Of a stretch of 64,000 bases of DNA, positions 22,666 through 34,304 are shown piece by piece. The notes under the pieces were generated by a model, which saw only the letters and a list, made by a program, of their open reading frames with translations, had not been told where the DNA came from and ran no database searches. This DNA is from Apodemus sylvaticus (lineage: Eukaryota > Chordata > Mammalia > Rodentia > Muridae). Both the position numbers and the translations under genes were made by a program. Position 1 is the first letter of the stretch. Every line of letters begins with the position of its first letter. The DNA is taken from NCBI RefSeq assembly GCF_947179515.1, contig NC_067478.1:2769224-2833223 (forward strand), read 5' to 3'.

Positions 22666-23780
22666 CTCAATAAGGCAATCAAGGAACAACGTCAACCATC
22701 TCCCAAGGCGGTCACAAGAGTTGAGAGTCCAGAGGTGAGCGTGCACGACCCACCCCCTCGCAGCACACCCCTATTTCCAACTGCATGGTTTGAAGGATGC
22801 AGAGCTCCTCAGGAGAGACTGCAATGAAGTCCAGGCAGGGCAAGGGACAGGGGATAACTATCATGTGCTGTTTTCCTGTAAAGCAAGCCCTTCTTTGGGG
22901 AAAATTATATTTTGCAGCAGGCTGAGTGGTCTTTGTTAAAGATCTGGAATTGGACGGACCACACTTTCTCAGCAGCAAAATACCTTGTTTAAAGCCACAG
23001 GGACAAGATGGGCACAGCCCATGTTTCACAACTAACTAGGGTGCATGGTCAGTGACACCACCATAAGCAAGCCTCAAAAGGGCTGCTCCGCAGAGGTCCC
23101 GCTTCCTCAGCATCACACGCTGGAGGTGAACTGGTGTGTGACTTACGATAATGTCATCATCGTGCCTGGCTTTTTATGTGGGTGCCAGGAAAGAACTCAG
23201 GGGCTCATATTTGAGCAGCAAGCATGTTATAGACTGAAAATATTAATTTCAATGTATCCTCAGCCAAATGGACCCAAAGCTCTGGCTCCTCTGTCCCTGG
23301 CACCTCTCTGTCACACCAAGGAATCGAGAGATGTCCACAGAATGAATGTCAGTGTCTGCTCCCAACTCCAGGAGAGTCCACTTCTACCACGGCAAGTGGA
23401 CATCCTAACAGCTGAGCCACAGCCCGCTGCTGTCCAAGCCCCACCTGCTGCAGGGTTCCTGCCACGCCCCGAGCAGGGTCCCTCTCTGCTCTCACTTTGC
23501 CTGGAGCTTCACTTTCTCTCAGCCGAGCAGCCCCAGCCAGGAGCAGCTGTTTCACACTCTCATGGAGAGAGCTGCGTTCTCTAAGAATGAAGTCACAGAG
23601 CCCGGAAGTAGGGAGTTCTCTCCAGAGCACCAAGGGCGGCCATCATTTGAATTCAATAACCCCTTTCCAGAGAAACTGAGCCAGTTCTAAGAGAAAGCAT
23701 TACTGAGCAAAGCAACAAGAAGACTGGCAGAGGGACAGAGTGGGTGAGCTGAGGATAGCAGGATGGATGGGGAAGGTGAA
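22666..23780. other. Single-copy block, no gene seen
   Basis: A 179-codon plus-strand frame (23045-23584) has no start or splice context that supports a gene. Around 23160-23230 there may be a very old reversed SINE piece ('gcctggctttttatgtgggt'). Confidence 0.35.
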
Positions 23781-23833
23781 AGGACGGACAGACGGACGGA
23801 CAGACAGGCAGACAGACGGACGGACAGATGGAC
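23781..23833. repeat. (GGAC)/(GACA) tetranucleotide array
   Basis: Mixed GACG and GACA units, with GATG units flanking. Confidence 0.9.
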
Positions 23834-23857
23834 CCTGGAAGGTGGTGGGTGGGTAGG

Positions 23858-24332
23858 TGTCTTAGTGTTGATGTGATGAAACACCATGACCAAAGCAACT
23901 TGGGGAAGAAAGGGTTTATTTGGCTTACACTTCCATATCCCTATTCATATTGAAGGAGGCCAGGCCAGGAACTCAAACCAGGCAGGAACCTGGAGGCAGG
24001 GGTTGAAACAGGAGCCATAGCCGCTACAGCATAGAACAGTGGTCCTCAACGTTCCTGATGCTGAGACCCTTTAATATAGTCTCTCATATTGTGGTGACCC
24101 CCAACCGTAAAACTGTTTTGTTGTTATTTCACAATTGTCATTTTGCTACTGTCATGAATCATAATGTAAATATTTTTGGAGAACGAAGTTTCCCAAAGGG
24201 GCCTTGGCCCATAGGTTGAGAAGGAGGCTTGCCTGAAGCCCAATATTATGGAGGAATTTTCTCAGTTGAGGGTCCTTCCTCAGATGGCTCTAACTCGTAT
24301 CAAGTTGACATAAAACTATCCAGCACAGTGGG
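23858..24332 (+). mobile_element. LTR-like rodent repeat, subfamily uncertain
   Basis: Begins 'gtgttgatgtgatgaaacac' and ends 'gtatcaagttgacataaaac'. The same family occurs in the same orientation at 45.4-45.7 kb and 47.1-47.5 kb. The middle is replaced by a DNA-transposon-like element. I treat it as LTR/MaLR-like, but this naming is uncertain. Confidence 0.65.
24037..24228. mobile_element. URR1-like nonautonomous hAT element
   Basis: Starts CAGTGGTCCTCAAC and closes with the degraded complement GTTGAGAA, so it has terminal inverted repeats of hAT type. Inside are 'ggtgacccccaaccgtaaaa' and 'gaatcataatgtaaatattt', typical of the rodent URR1 family. Nested in the preceding repeat. Confidence 0.75.
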
Positions 24333-24334
24333 TA

Positions 24335-24402
24335 AGTGGGTGGACAGATGGGATGTATGAATGGGTGGGTATGGGGTGTGGAGACAGATGGACAGATGGA
24401 CA
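24335..24402. repeat. Imperfect GGGT/GGTA and ACAGATGG repeats
   Basis: Short tandem runs 'ggtaagtgggt', 'gaatgggtgggta' and three ACAGATGG-type units. Confidence 0.7.
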
Positions 24403-25162
24403 GTGTGATTGCTCCTGAATCATATTAACAATCTGGCACTTACCGGTCTGCAAAGGAGCCAGAACACAAGTGACTTTGCAGGACACCAGCAGAGGCACAC
24501 ATTCCTAACGTCCCTGTCCTCGTGCTGGGGCGGGGTGGAATTCTCACATGATGGCCGGCAGGTCTATATTAAGCATCTCAGGCCAATTGTCCACTAAATA
24601 AAGTTCAAGTGGCACTGGGTTCACAGGACCTCAGGCTCCACAGACAGCTGACTGTCCTCATAACTCCCGCCTGCATCGCTGGCTCCAAAGCGGCTCCCTG
24701 ACAGACTTCTCCAGTCCATGCTGGAGCCGGGAGGTGAGTGTGAGTACTTCCAAAGGGCTGGCAGATGCCAGGGCTGCGGGCCTCACACCCAGTGTGCACG
24801 TCTGGGTACAGGTACACCCATGGCTCTTACAAGGCTGAGATCTGTGGTTACACCAGATGTTCACATTACGGGAGGCTGGGTCATGGGTCCCATGGGAACT
24901 GTCTGTACTCTTGACTTTTCTATTAAACCAAAATTAGACCATAATAAAGAGTTTAACAGATACAATAAACTTGAGGTCAACCTCCAAGCCTTATGAAGCA
25001 AGCACTCCAGTTTTCACAGGGTCCATCCACATAAGTCCAGAAATCCACTGAGATCCTTGTATTGTGTTTTAGTCCTGAAATGAGGCTTGTGAGGTTGCCC
25101 TGGAAGGGGCAACTGGCAGTTGAGACGGGGGCGTGGCTGCATTCATGTTAAGATGCGTTTCC
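24403..25162. other. Single-copy sequence, no gene seen
   Basis: Nothing recognised beyond A/T-rich stretches near 24920-24960. Confidence 0.35.
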
Positions 25163-25345
25163 AGAGGGCTGGAGAGTTAGCTACTCTTGCAAAGGACCTG
25201 AGTTCAGGTCCCAGCAGCCACATCAGGCACATCACAATCCCCTGCAGCTCCGGCCCCAGTGGGTCCGATGGCGTCTTCTGCATTCTGCATTCATGTGTGC
25301 ATATGCACACACGGACATAAATAAAAATAAATACTAGTCTTAAAG
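25163..25345 (+). mobile_element. B3-type SINE
   Basis: 'gggctggagagttagctact', 'ctgagttcaggtcccagcag' and 'cctgcagctccggccccagt', with a tail including 'ataaataaaaataaa'. Confidence 0.85.
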
Positions 25346-25679
25346 AACTTCTGGGCTTCCTCCTGCTGCTCTCACTTCCTCCCTTAGGAGATCCTCTGTA
25401 TTCTCAGATCTTAACGTCTGCCCCTCGGCGAACCTGGGCAACCCTGTTTAAACTGGCACACCCTTCCCATGTAGGATCCAGTTCCCTTCTTTGCCTTTCT
25501 TCTTATTAATCACTCCAACACACAACAACCCACTCTTGCCAATGCAAAGCCCTGCACGGGTGGAGCCTGCCCTGCCTGTGTTTTGTTCTCTGCCTCTGGG
25601 ATTTCTTCAAAAGCCTCTGTTGGCATTCCTCCTTGACTTGGTTTCCTGGGATGGTAAGAACGGAATTCTGTTTGTTCAG
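25346..25679. other. Single-copy sequence, no gene seen
   Basis: Nothing recognised. Confidence 0.35.
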
Positions 25680-25803
25680 CTGGAGACAGGGTCTCCTGTA
25701 ACCCAGGCTAACAGTGGGGCCAAGGAAGACCTTGAGCGCCTGATCCTCCTGCCTCCACTCCCGGAGTCCCTGGATTACAGGTGTGCATCACCACACCAAA
25801 TAA
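25680..25803 (-). mobile_element. B1-like SINE, old copy
   Basis: Plus strand: 'ggagacagggtctcctgtaa', 'tgatcctcctgcctccactc' and 'ggattacaggtgtgcatcac', a reversed early B1. Confidence 0.7.
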
Positions 25804-25879
25804 AAAATGGCTCCCTCTTATTCTCACCTCTCTCTTACTCCTCTCTTATATCTCTGCCCCTCTTGGGCTCTCCTCCCCT

Positions 25880-25995
25880 CTCCCTCTCCACGTGGTCATG
25901 GCTTCTCTACTCTCTCCCTCTCTCTGCCTTTCTCTGCCTCTACTGCCCCCTCTTAACTCCCATTCCATGCCCTGAATAAACTCCATTCTATAGTA
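25880..25995 (+). mobile_element. LTR 3'-end-like fragment
   Basis: A C/T-rich tract ending in 'ccatgccctgaataaactcc' and 'attctata'. It matches the poly(A)-signal region of the solo-LTR candidate at 50.45 kb. Confidence 0.5.
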
Positions 25996-26018
25996 AATAA
26001 TAATAATAATAATAACTT
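25996..26018. repeat. (AAT)n microsatellite
   Basis: Short AAT run. Confidence 0.9.
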
Positions 26019-26439
26019 AAGCCATCCAACGCCCTGCCCCCCACCATGCTCCCACCACAGGGAAACTCTGAAACCACAACCCTTTCTGAGAGAACACTGA
26101 GCTTTCTGAGCAGGATGACTCTATAAAATGTGATACAAACAGTGGAGTATCCTGAGCCACCTCCTCGCCCACCACTGAATACACACAGAAACAGACAGAA
26201 ACATGGTTTCTGGAAACCTGAGATCTGCTGACAGGAACATGAAGGAACAACCCTGTGATTGTACCAGAATCTATAAAGATCACCTACCAGAAGTCCTACT
26301 GGTAAAGAGAAGTTGTTGTATCTTCTTGTAACAGTTACCTCAAGCCTTCTTCACTCAGATAGAAGAACCCAGATGGAAGGCACAGAAGGGCAGACTCTTC
26401 CCCAGACATGAACAAAGACAGAACAAAAGACCTAGAAAC
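26019..26439. other. Single-copy sequence, no gene seen
   Basis: Nothing recognised. Confidence 0.35.
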
Positions 26440-26600
26440 AGGCAAGGGGCCAGCCAGACGCAAGTCAAGCCATGCGCTGCTGAGCCCGATGACAGGGGTT
26501 CAATTTCCGGGAACCCAAAGAGGAGAAGGAAAGAACCAACTCGCACAAGGTTGTCCTCTGACCGCCACACTTGCACCTTAACACACATGTGATCACATAC
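26440..26600 (+). mobile_element. B3-type SINE, diverged
   Basis: 'ggggttcaatttccgggaac' and 'caaggttgtcctctgaccgc' are the two best B3 blocks. Confidence 0.7.
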
Positions 26601-26689
26601 ATTATAGACATACAAACATATAAATATATACATGGATATAGCTTTTAAATAAACAAGGCCATACTTAGGAGTCTCCTCCCTCAGCATGC

Positions 26690-26855
26690 AGATAGAACAA
26701 AGCGATTTCCTAGACTCTGCAGAGGACTTAAATTCCGTTCTCAGCAACTACAAGGCAGCTCACATGTGTCTTCTCACTCCAGCTCCAGGGGTCTGACACC
26801 CTCTTCTGGCCTATGCAGGTATCTACACACATATGACATACACTCATGAGCTCAC
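26690..26855 (+). mobile_element. B3-type SINE, diverged
   Basis: 'gactctgcagaggacttaaa', 'cactccagctccaggggtct' and 'gacaccctcttctggcctat' are B3 blocks leading into a CA-rich tail. Confidence 0.8.
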
Positions 26856-27140
26856 AAGGCACATACACATGTGTACTCACACACATGTGGCACTCACACG
26901 CTTACACATGCACACGCATACACATGCACACACACATCCACAATGCACTCACTCACACACTCACTTTCACACATGCACTCACACATGCATACACACACAC
27001 TCACAATGCTTGTGTACACACACACACACTCTCACACTCACAAATATTTAAAAACAACACACACACACACGCATGCACTCACACACACTCACATACATAC
27101 ACACACACACACATTCACATACCCACACGCACACACAAAT
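26856..27140. repeat. CA-rich low-complexity region
   Basis: CACA, CACTCA and CATGCA motifs mixed over about 285 bp. The His/Thr-rich open frames here are artefacts of the repeat. Confidence 0.9.
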
Positions 27141-27984
27141 AAATATTTAAAACAAAAGACAAACTTGGTAGGAAGAGCTACACCTCCCCCTCGCACAGAG
27201 CCGGGGGCAGGTGCATGGCTTACACTTCCGAGATGAGGACAGAGGCCCTAGGCTGGACACTGGCCCAATTCTCTAACCAAACGCCCATGTGGCAGAGATA
27301 CAAGCAGAACCCAGAAAGAGCAAAGGTTGCTGGGCAACCCCCGTGGGACAAAGGGCAGCTCCAGGGAGGCGGGGGACGAGGTGAGGCTGGACCTCAGCCT
27401 TACAGGGAAGCTCACAGAACACCAGGATCAGTTTTATTGGCGTGTAAGATGAACTTTTCTTTGGGTTGGCTATATTCTGATTTATTTGCATACACAAACC
27501 ACCCCGCTGAGGGTGAGGTGGCTTGTCACTCGGTGAAGTGCTAAGGTTACAGGTGACTTTATGGAGGGACGAACCCGGCCTGCCCACCACGGAGCCAGCG
27601 CAGAGTCCATGTCCACCCCTCCCTTCCCCTGGGCTACGAGCAGCAGTCAGGGTTCACCATGCAGCAGGTTCTTCTCAGGTCACAGTGGGAAGGAAACCGG
27701 CGCAACATCGCCCACAGTCCTGTGAGAATCTCCGTAAGGCTCCCTCCCACAGAGGAGGGGAAAGGTGGAAGGAAGAGCATCAGCACGCCTCACCCAATCA
27801 CTAAGGCCAAGGCCAAAACCATGGCAGGAGGGACGGGCCAGCCTGGGCTAAGCAATGACCCCATCCCCATGTCACTCAACCTACACTCCAGCAAGCTGCA
27901 AAAAAATGCCAAGGGATGGAACAAAATCTGGCTTCCATACAGGAAGGAAAACACGTGGCAGAACAGACAGGGGTATACAATCAC
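27141..27984. other. Single-copy block, no gene seen
   Basis: No exon with convincing splice sites. Confidence 0.4.
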
Positions 27985-28024
27985 TGCCATTCATTCACTC
28001 ATTTCATTCATTCATTCATTTATT
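27985..28024. repeat. (CATT)n microsatellite
   Basis: TTCA/CATT units with one interruption. Confidence 0.9.
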
Positions 28025-28539
28025 CAGCCAAGCATGCATTCATTCAGGAGGCATGACTGTCAGTCAACTGTTGTCTCTGTGGCGAATATAACCAGCTACA
28101 ATGACAAAAGAATATTCTATTCCTCTTGAGATCCCAAGTAGCCCTGGGAATTCCAGGTGTTCTCAGCGTCAGGGACAGAGTACTCTGATTCGTGTGCGGT
28201 ACTGTGCCTCGCTGTTCCAACCGTCAGGAGCATGGCTTGCCAGGACCTGGCCCAGCCCAGTGGACGGAAGGTGCCCTTCAGCAGGTGCCCTGCTCTATTA
28301 ATAGCAGCTGTGTGGGACTCGGGTTACAGATTGGTTCAAATCCACACGGAACAGGCTCCAACAAGGAAGGCGATTCCAGTACTTACCTCTGCCTCTCATA
28401 CCCGATTTTTTATTTTTAAAATGCTGGTATTATAAATGGAAAGGCTGCGGTTAAAAGGATTAAAGGGATAGAGTTCCATCCAAGGTGGCAACCAGGTCTC
28501 AGGGGTGGGAGGGGTGGGGAGAAAGGGCAGTGACTTTAA
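28025..28539. other. Single-copy sequence, no gene seen
   Basis: Nothing recognised. Confidence 0.35.
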
Positions 28540-28790
28540 GGGCTGGAGATGTGACTCAGGGATGGAGAACCTGGCTAGCAAGTAAGAGGCCCTGAGTTCC
28601 ATCTGTGGTACCTCAAAAGCAAACAAAACCCCTGCAAACATGAATCCCAACTGTCCAATATGGTGTCACTTGTCACTCCTGGGGCGGGAGGCAGATGGTG
28701 GAGACAGGAGAGTCTCTGGACGCAATGGCCACGCAGCCTGGCGTACTTGGTGAGTTGTAGGCCAGGGAAAGACCCTGCCTCAAAAAGAAA
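28540..28790 (+). mobile_element. B4-type SINE (ID head plus B1-like body)
   Basis: ID head 'gggctggagatgtgactcag' with 'aggccctgagttccatctgt', then a B1-like body ending 'agaccctgcctcaaaaag'. Confidence 0.8.
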
Positions 28791-28852
28791 TAAAGAAGGA
28801 AGGAGAGAGGGGAGAGGAGGGAAAAGGGAGGAAAGGAGGGGTGGAGGAAGGA
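28791..28852. repeat. GGA/GGAA purine tract
   Basis: Purine-only tail of the B4. Confidence 0.85.
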
Positions 28853-29070
28853 CAGTGCTTCTGGAAGGACATCCAAGGCTGTCTTCTGACCTTCACATGC
28901 TAAGGCACACACACACATGTGCCCACACACAGGTGCTCACACACACACAGTTTTTATGACTATGTTAATACTCCATTTGGGACAGTGTTGAAACATGGGA
29001 ATTTTTACTCTTTTCCTACATATCTCAACGATGAGAACAAAAAAAGCAACATTTTAAACTTTGTAATTTC
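28853..29070. other. CA-rich then single-copy sequence
   Basis: A CA-rich patch at 28905-28950 with 'ctgtcttctgaccttcacat' just before, probably the end of a B3-like SINE. The rest shows nothing. Confidence 0.4.
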
Positions 29071-29212
29071 TAGCTGGGCAGTGGTGGCACACTCCTTTAA
29101 TCCCAACACTTGGGAGGTGGATCTCTGAGTTTAAAGCCAGCCTGGTCTAAAGTGAGTACCAGGACAGCCATGGCTACACTGAGAAACCCCGGCTTAAAAA
29201 AAAAAAAAAACC
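29071..29212 (+). mobile_element. B1 SINE
   Basis: 'agctgggcagtggtggcaca' to 'tacactgagaaaccccggct' with a poly(A) tail. An internal deletion removes part of the 'gaggcagaggcag' segment. Confidence 0.92.
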
Positions 29213-29225
29213 AAAAAAACTAGAG

Positions 29226-29277
29226 AAATAAATGGATGGATGGACAGATGGAGGAATGGATAGACAGACAGACAGAC
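29226..29277. repeat. (GGAT)n and (GACA)n array
   Basis: AATGGATGGA units passing into AGACAGAC units. Confidence 0.9.
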
Positions 29278-30119
29278 TTTGTAATTTCTAATTTTGTCCA
29301 TGTGAAATAACCTGGTATCAACTAGTCCTGGTCAATACAACTTAAGACATCAGCAAGAAGGGGGAAGACTGTAACTTGTGCTCACACTTTAGCATTAGGA
29401 AGAGATCGTACACAGAAAGCTACGTATTCTGATTCTAAGTCAGTGAGTGTCAAGGAAAGAGGCTCAAAGCCTGTGTGGGACTCTTACATAAGCCCAGCAC
29501 TGAGAGGCTGAGGCAGGAGGATCCAGGGTAGCCTGGGCTTCAATGGTGAAGAAGCCAAGGAAAGAAGAGAGAGGGAGAGAGGTCAGTCAGTGCGGAGATG
29601 TCTGGCTTCTGGACAGAGAAACCAAAATCACAATCCTAAGGCTCCCTTCACCTGAAGGACGAGCCTGATGCGTGAGACGAAGACAACAAGTGTTGGCAGT
29701 GAGATGGGCAGCACAGGGCTCTCCCACACTGCCGGTCAGGATGGCAGGGGCATGCGCGGCATAGCCAGCCATGTTGGAAAACACCATGGCAATCCTTCAA
29801 AGCCTGAGAAGAATGAGGTCACCCCACAAATATCCTCATTCCAAGAGAAAGGAAGATGTGTCCCACAAAGTTATCACCGTAGACAAAAAAGAGAAACAGT
29901 TAAAAGATGTCATGTTACATACACAGTGAAATATTTCTCTGTAATATAAGGACACACAGGGCTCACGAACACCAGAACATGGACCAACCCTGAGAACATC
30001 ATGCTAAGGAAGAACTCAGACTGACAGAAGGCTCTACGTCACAATTCCACCTCTAGGAAGTATCTCTGTGAATGTGCTAAAAACCACGAAATTCTTCTTT
30101 TTAAAATATCTCTCCACCT
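29278..30119. other. Mostly single-copy; one B1 remnant
   Basis: A plus-strand B1-like remnant at about 29468-29545 ('aagcccagcactgagaggct'). The words 'actttgtaatttcta' at 29057 and 29277 flank the B1 and its array and look like the B1 target-site duplication. Nothing else is recognised. Confidence 0.5.
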
Positions 30120-30300
30120 TGGGATGTGTGTGCGCACCCATATTCATGTGTGCACGGGACAAGGTATGCATGCCCCAGAATGCATCTGGAGGTCAAAGGA
30201 CAATCTCAGGAGTCCACTTATGTGGGCTCCAAAAATCCAAGCTCAGACCTCCACGCATGCACATCAAGCATTTTACCTGCTGACCGTTCATGTGGCCTGA
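30120..30300 (-). mobile_element. B3/B4-derived SINE, old copy
   Basis: Plus strand: TG-rich start, 'catctggaggtcaaaggaca', then 'ttttacctgctgaccgttca', in reversed order. Confidence 0.6.
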
Positions 30301-30365
30301 AAAAATGTTCTTTAAAGAAATGACCTACATGTTGCATGAACTATATCTCAATAAAACTATCTTTA

Positions 30366-30545
30366 AAAAAATTATCTATTTATTATATGTAAGTACACTG
30401 TAGATGTCTTCAGACACTCCAGGAGGGGGCATCAGATCTCATTACGGATGGTTGCGAGCCACCATGTGGTTGTTGGGATTTGAACTCAGGACCTTCAGAA
30501 GAGCAGTCAGTGCTCTTAACCGCTGAGCCATCTCTCCAGCCCCCT
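30366..30545 (-). mobile_element. B2 SINE, nearly complete
   Basis: Plus strand: 'agtacactgtagatgtcttc', 'ggttgcgagccaccatgtgg' and 'ctgagccatctctccagccc', a reversed B2. Confidence 0.95.
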
Positions 30546-30671
30546 CTTTTTTTTTTTTTCCTTCCAAAACTTTTCCTGCATCTATGGGAAGAGACAGACA
30601 CAAGGCAGTTTCCCTGGGATGTGTTCTGCTTGTTTGAGGTGGTTGCAAAACTGTCTGCAAAGTAGAACCAG

Positions 30672-30673
30672 AT

Positions 30674-30716
<43 letters not shown>

Positions 30717-30870
30717 GAGACAGAGACAGAAAGACAGACAGAAAGGAGAGATACACAGTCTCACACACACACACACACACACCACTTACACACACACAGA
30801 GAGAGAGAGATACATAGATACACACAGACACACACACAAAGAAAAGGAGGAGGAGGAAGAAGAAGAGGCC
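30672..30870. repeat. Compound (CA)/(GA)/(GACA) microsatellite
   Basis: Alternating CA, GA and GACA runs ending in GGA/GAA units. Confidence 0.92.
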
Positions 30871-31204
30871 ATCACCATCTGTCCCTCTGTAAGATCATCT
30901 GAAGAAAGTTCTCAGTGTCTCTGGTTCTGGGCACACCTCTGATATATTATTAACAAATGTCCAGAGATATTCCTGACGATAATCAATCTCGAACCTGGGA
31001 TGACTCATCTCTGGCTGACTTGTCTTTATCTATACAAGCTAATAAAATGTCCCTACTGCTTGCACTTTCCACAACGCACAGAATCCCTGACATATAAAAC
31101 ACTCGACATTTTCACCTGCACTGTACGGCAGCAATAAAGAATAGGAAGTCATTTTATCAATTTAAAAACAAACAAACAAACAAACAAACAAACAGTAACT
31201 GAGG
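30871..31204. other. Single-copy sequence with (AAAC)n
   Basis: An AAAC array at 31167-31195 precedes the next SINE. Nothing else is seen. Confidence 0.4.
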
Positions 31205-31470
31205 AGACTGGAGAGAAGCTCAGCTGGCAAAGGGCTCGCCTTGCAAGGTCCTGAGTTCGATCCCCAGTGCCCATGTAAGAAGCCAAGCACTGCGGCACAC
31301 ATGGTGAGAGCCCAGGAGTGGCGAGTCCCTGAGGCCCAGTGACCAGCCATCCCAGCCTGCTTGATAGGCTCTGGACCAATGAGAGATCTTCTCTGAAAAG
31401 CGAGATGGAGAGGGACCAAGAACCAACAGCGGAGTGTAGAGATCTGTTCTCTACACACGTGTGCACACAT
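31205..31470 (+). mobile_element. B4-type SINE
   Basis: 'tcctgagttcgatccccagt' in the ID-like head, then a diverged B1-like body. Confidence 0.75.
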
Positions 31471-31529
31471 GGTCTCTACATACATGAAGAGACTTAGGCA
31501 GCTCAGGCAGCAGCCGGCTTGAGGCAGTA

Positions 31530-31800
31530 GCCCATATTTGGTTACCACAATGAAATACTCGAGGCTGGGCGACTTATAGAGAAATGAGTTCCCTGTGGAC
31601 CACAGTTCTCAAGGCTCTATGTCCCAAATTGGGTAACCCCCTGTTGTGGCTCCCAAAAGAGCTCAAAGGTCCCGACATGTTGCTCTGGGATCTCTTCTCA
31701 CATCCCATAGGCCACGCCTCTTAAATATCCTCCCCCGTGTCCGCTGCTCACATCAACCCATGTCCAAACTACACAGGGGCCAGGTTGCCCCTAATAACCC
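31530..31800 (+). mobile_element. LTR/MaLR-like fragment, uncertain
   Basis: 'gaaatactcgaggctgggcg' followed by 'cacagttctcaaggctctat' resembles the start of old MaLR-type LTRs. Divergence is high. Confidence 0.4.
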
Positions 31801-32607
31801 ATGGCTACCCATGATGCTAGAAGAAAAGAGACGTTTCCTGCTATTCAGCTTGTGCCTGCCATTTTTGCCTCAGTTTCCTGGCAAGGCAAGGGATCAAACT
31901 GAGACTCTCCAACCAAAGGGTAGACTAAGAACTAAGTTACTCCACAAGTACCAATTGATGATGCCAAAGTGCTTAGCACAGTACTTGGTACCCAGCAAGC
32001 ACACCACAAATGCCATCACTGCTACAGCAGCACATGAGACACAAACACACCCCCACTCTCCTCCCACACTGCCACCAATCCCACCCCACATTCTGGGTCT
32101 GGCATTCTCTCAGAGTGAATCTTAGGGATGGTAGACTGATTGTTTCCCTTTATCCCCACAATGAAAAGTCCAGCCAGACTATCACAGCATGCTAACAGTC
32201 AACATGAGATAAAATCAGGCAGACAGCACCCATAAGGCCCACGGGGCAGACTCAACAGGAGGAGAAAGAACCCCATTGTTTGAGCACAGCCTCGGGGAAC
32301 AAGAACGCTGAGAAGCAGGCATTGTTTGGAGGAAAGAATCTGCAGGCTCCGTGCCAACCACGAAAGAGCAACGCAGCCCTGTGGAGCCAGGGAACCCAGG
32401 CAGCGAGTGGCTCCCAGCCCTCCCCTCCCCACAGGGTCGCCCGGAGCCCCAACACCCCAAACACCACAGGATGATGTCTGATGCAGGTCCCTCTCCTGTG
32501 CCAGAGTGCTCTGCTGTGGTCATCCCTGGACTAAACCTCCAAGTGTGATCTCTGCCACCATTGGCACTGGTGCGTCCTGCTCTGTTGGATACACAAGATT
32601 GTCTAAT
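31801..32607. other. Single-copy block, no gene seen
   Basis: Nothing recognised. Confidence 0.35.
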
Positions 32608-32722
32608 GTGCCAGGCAGGGTACAAGTCTGTCCTCCAAATGCTTGGGAAGTAAAATGAAGAGAATCAGAAGTTCAAGTTTATTCTGGACTACATAGTGAT
32701 TTCAAGGCCAGTCTGGGATGCG
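32608..32722 (+). mobile_element. B1-like SINE, old copy
   Basis: 'gccaggcagggtacaagtct', 'caaatgcttgggaag' and 'ttcaaggccagtctgggat' in B1 order. Confidence 0.6.
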
Positions 32723-32724
32723 TG

Positions 32725-32872
32725 AAAGGAAGGAGGGGAGGGAAGGAGGGAAGAAAAACAGAAGAGGAGAAAAGGAGAGGTAAGGAGGAAGGAAGGGGAA
32801 GAAAGGAAAGAGGGGAGGGGAGGGAAGGAGTGGAAAGGGGGGGAGAGAGGAGAGGGGAGGGGAGGGGAGGGT
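32725..32872. repeat. Purine tract (GGAA/GGGA)
   Basis: About 150 bp almost purely A/G on the plus strand. Confidence 0.92.
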
Positions 32873-33057
32873 GACTTTCCTATACTAGAGGACAAACCCT
32901 CCCAGCAAAGGAATTTTCCAGTGTAGGGAGGGGGCTGGCCCTGGAGAGGCCTCAGGGGAGCTCTCCACACCTTCCTTCCAGACTTGAGTAGAGGAACCCC
33001 CTTACCCTGGAAGCTCCACCCTGCCGCCACTTTCAAGACCATGGAACCCAGGAAGTA

Positions 33058-33390
33058 ACACACACACACACACACACAGGAGTGCACACATACAAGCACA
33101 CACATACATACATGAGTGCATGCACAAACACACACCAGCATATGCGCACACACAAACACACACATACATGAGCACTCACACACATACAAACATGAGGGCA
33201 CACACACAAGCACACACATACACACTAGTGCATGCACAAACACACACATACCAACATGTGTGCGCACACACACAAAAACACATACATGAGCACTCACACA
33301 CATACACACAAGAGCACATACACACACACTCAAGCACACACACATACACAAGTACTCACATACATACAAACATTAGTGCACACACACAAG

Positions 33391-33432
<42 letters not shown>
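33058..33432. repeat. CA-rich microsatellite region
   Basis: CA runs mixed with CATA, CATG and GCAC motifs, with pure (CA)n at both ends. The cysteine/valine-rich reverse frames are artefacts. Confidence 0.93.
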
Positions 33433-33514
33433 ACCCTAAGAGGCCTGTGAAACAGGTCCTACCCAGGTCCAGGAAGTTTGAATCAAGCCAAAACACTCCT
33501 TTGTGTTAGTTTGC

Positions 33515-33725
33515 TTTTGAGACAGTTTCTCTCATGTAGCTCAGGCTGGTCTCAAACTCCTAAGTAGTTGAGGGTAACCTTGAACTTCTGACCCTCTTAC
33601 CTCTAACTCCCGAGTGCCAGGGCTACAGGCACTAGGATACTACATCTAGTTTATGTGAAACAGTCGACCCAGGGCCTCATGCATGCCAGGCAAGCGCTCT
33701 ACCAACTGAGCTACAGGCTCAGCTC
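33515..33725 (-). mobile_element. B4-type SINE
   Basis: Reversed B1-like body ('tgagacagtttctctcatgt') followed by a reversed ID-like head ('gctctaccaactgagctaca'). The tRNA-like part is SINE-derived, not a tRNA gene. Confidence 0.75.
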
Positions 33726-34304
33726 AAGAACCTGACAGATGTCTCTGAGGAGCAGCTGAGGATCCTGGGACCGCAGCTACTAGCCCTCACCCAAACCTCA
33801 ACACAGGTTGGACATCACGCCCCCAATGCACCCCACTTTCCCGAGAGGGCAACTCTGTTATTTTTACGCATCTTTGATTCCTGTGCCTAGACTACACTAT
33901 CAGCCCTTGAGTCTTCCGGAGTCTGTAACACTAATCCCCCCAAAGCCAGGCATGCTCTAAGTATCAGATTGCAAAGGCACAAGGTGGCTGTAATCAGGGA
34001 ACAGGGTTAGGAAAGGGGAGCCGTTTAATAAGAAAGCCGTCTAAGCTACTCACACTTGGACAGCCACAGGGCTGTGCTCTGAGAGCGGAATGCAGCACCC
34101 GGACTCCTTGTCTGTTGTGCTCCCATTTCTCAGGTCAACCCACACCTTTCGTCTTCTCCTAACAGCGGTGGCCACACTCTAGGGTGTCCTCTAGGAGCCT
34201 TTGCAGGCTGGTCCAGCTCACGAAGGTGTAGGGTGGACAGATAGACATCAACTACCTACTAGAGCCAGCACAACAGCAGAAAGTAGGCTGAAGCGAGCGA
34301 AGAA
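33726..34304. other. Single-copy sequence, no gene seen
   Basis: Nothing recognised. Confidence 0.35.

Noticed and set aside
23045..23584. 179-codon plus-strand open frame
   Set aside because: Composition looks non-coding, with no splice sites or conserved motif that I can see.
32689..33369. Cys/Val- and His/Thr-rich open frames
   Set aside because: Translations of CA/GT and purine repeats.
33655..33725. tRNA-like sequence
   Set aside because: It is the ID-type head of a reversed B4 SINE and cannot be read as a complete tRNA.
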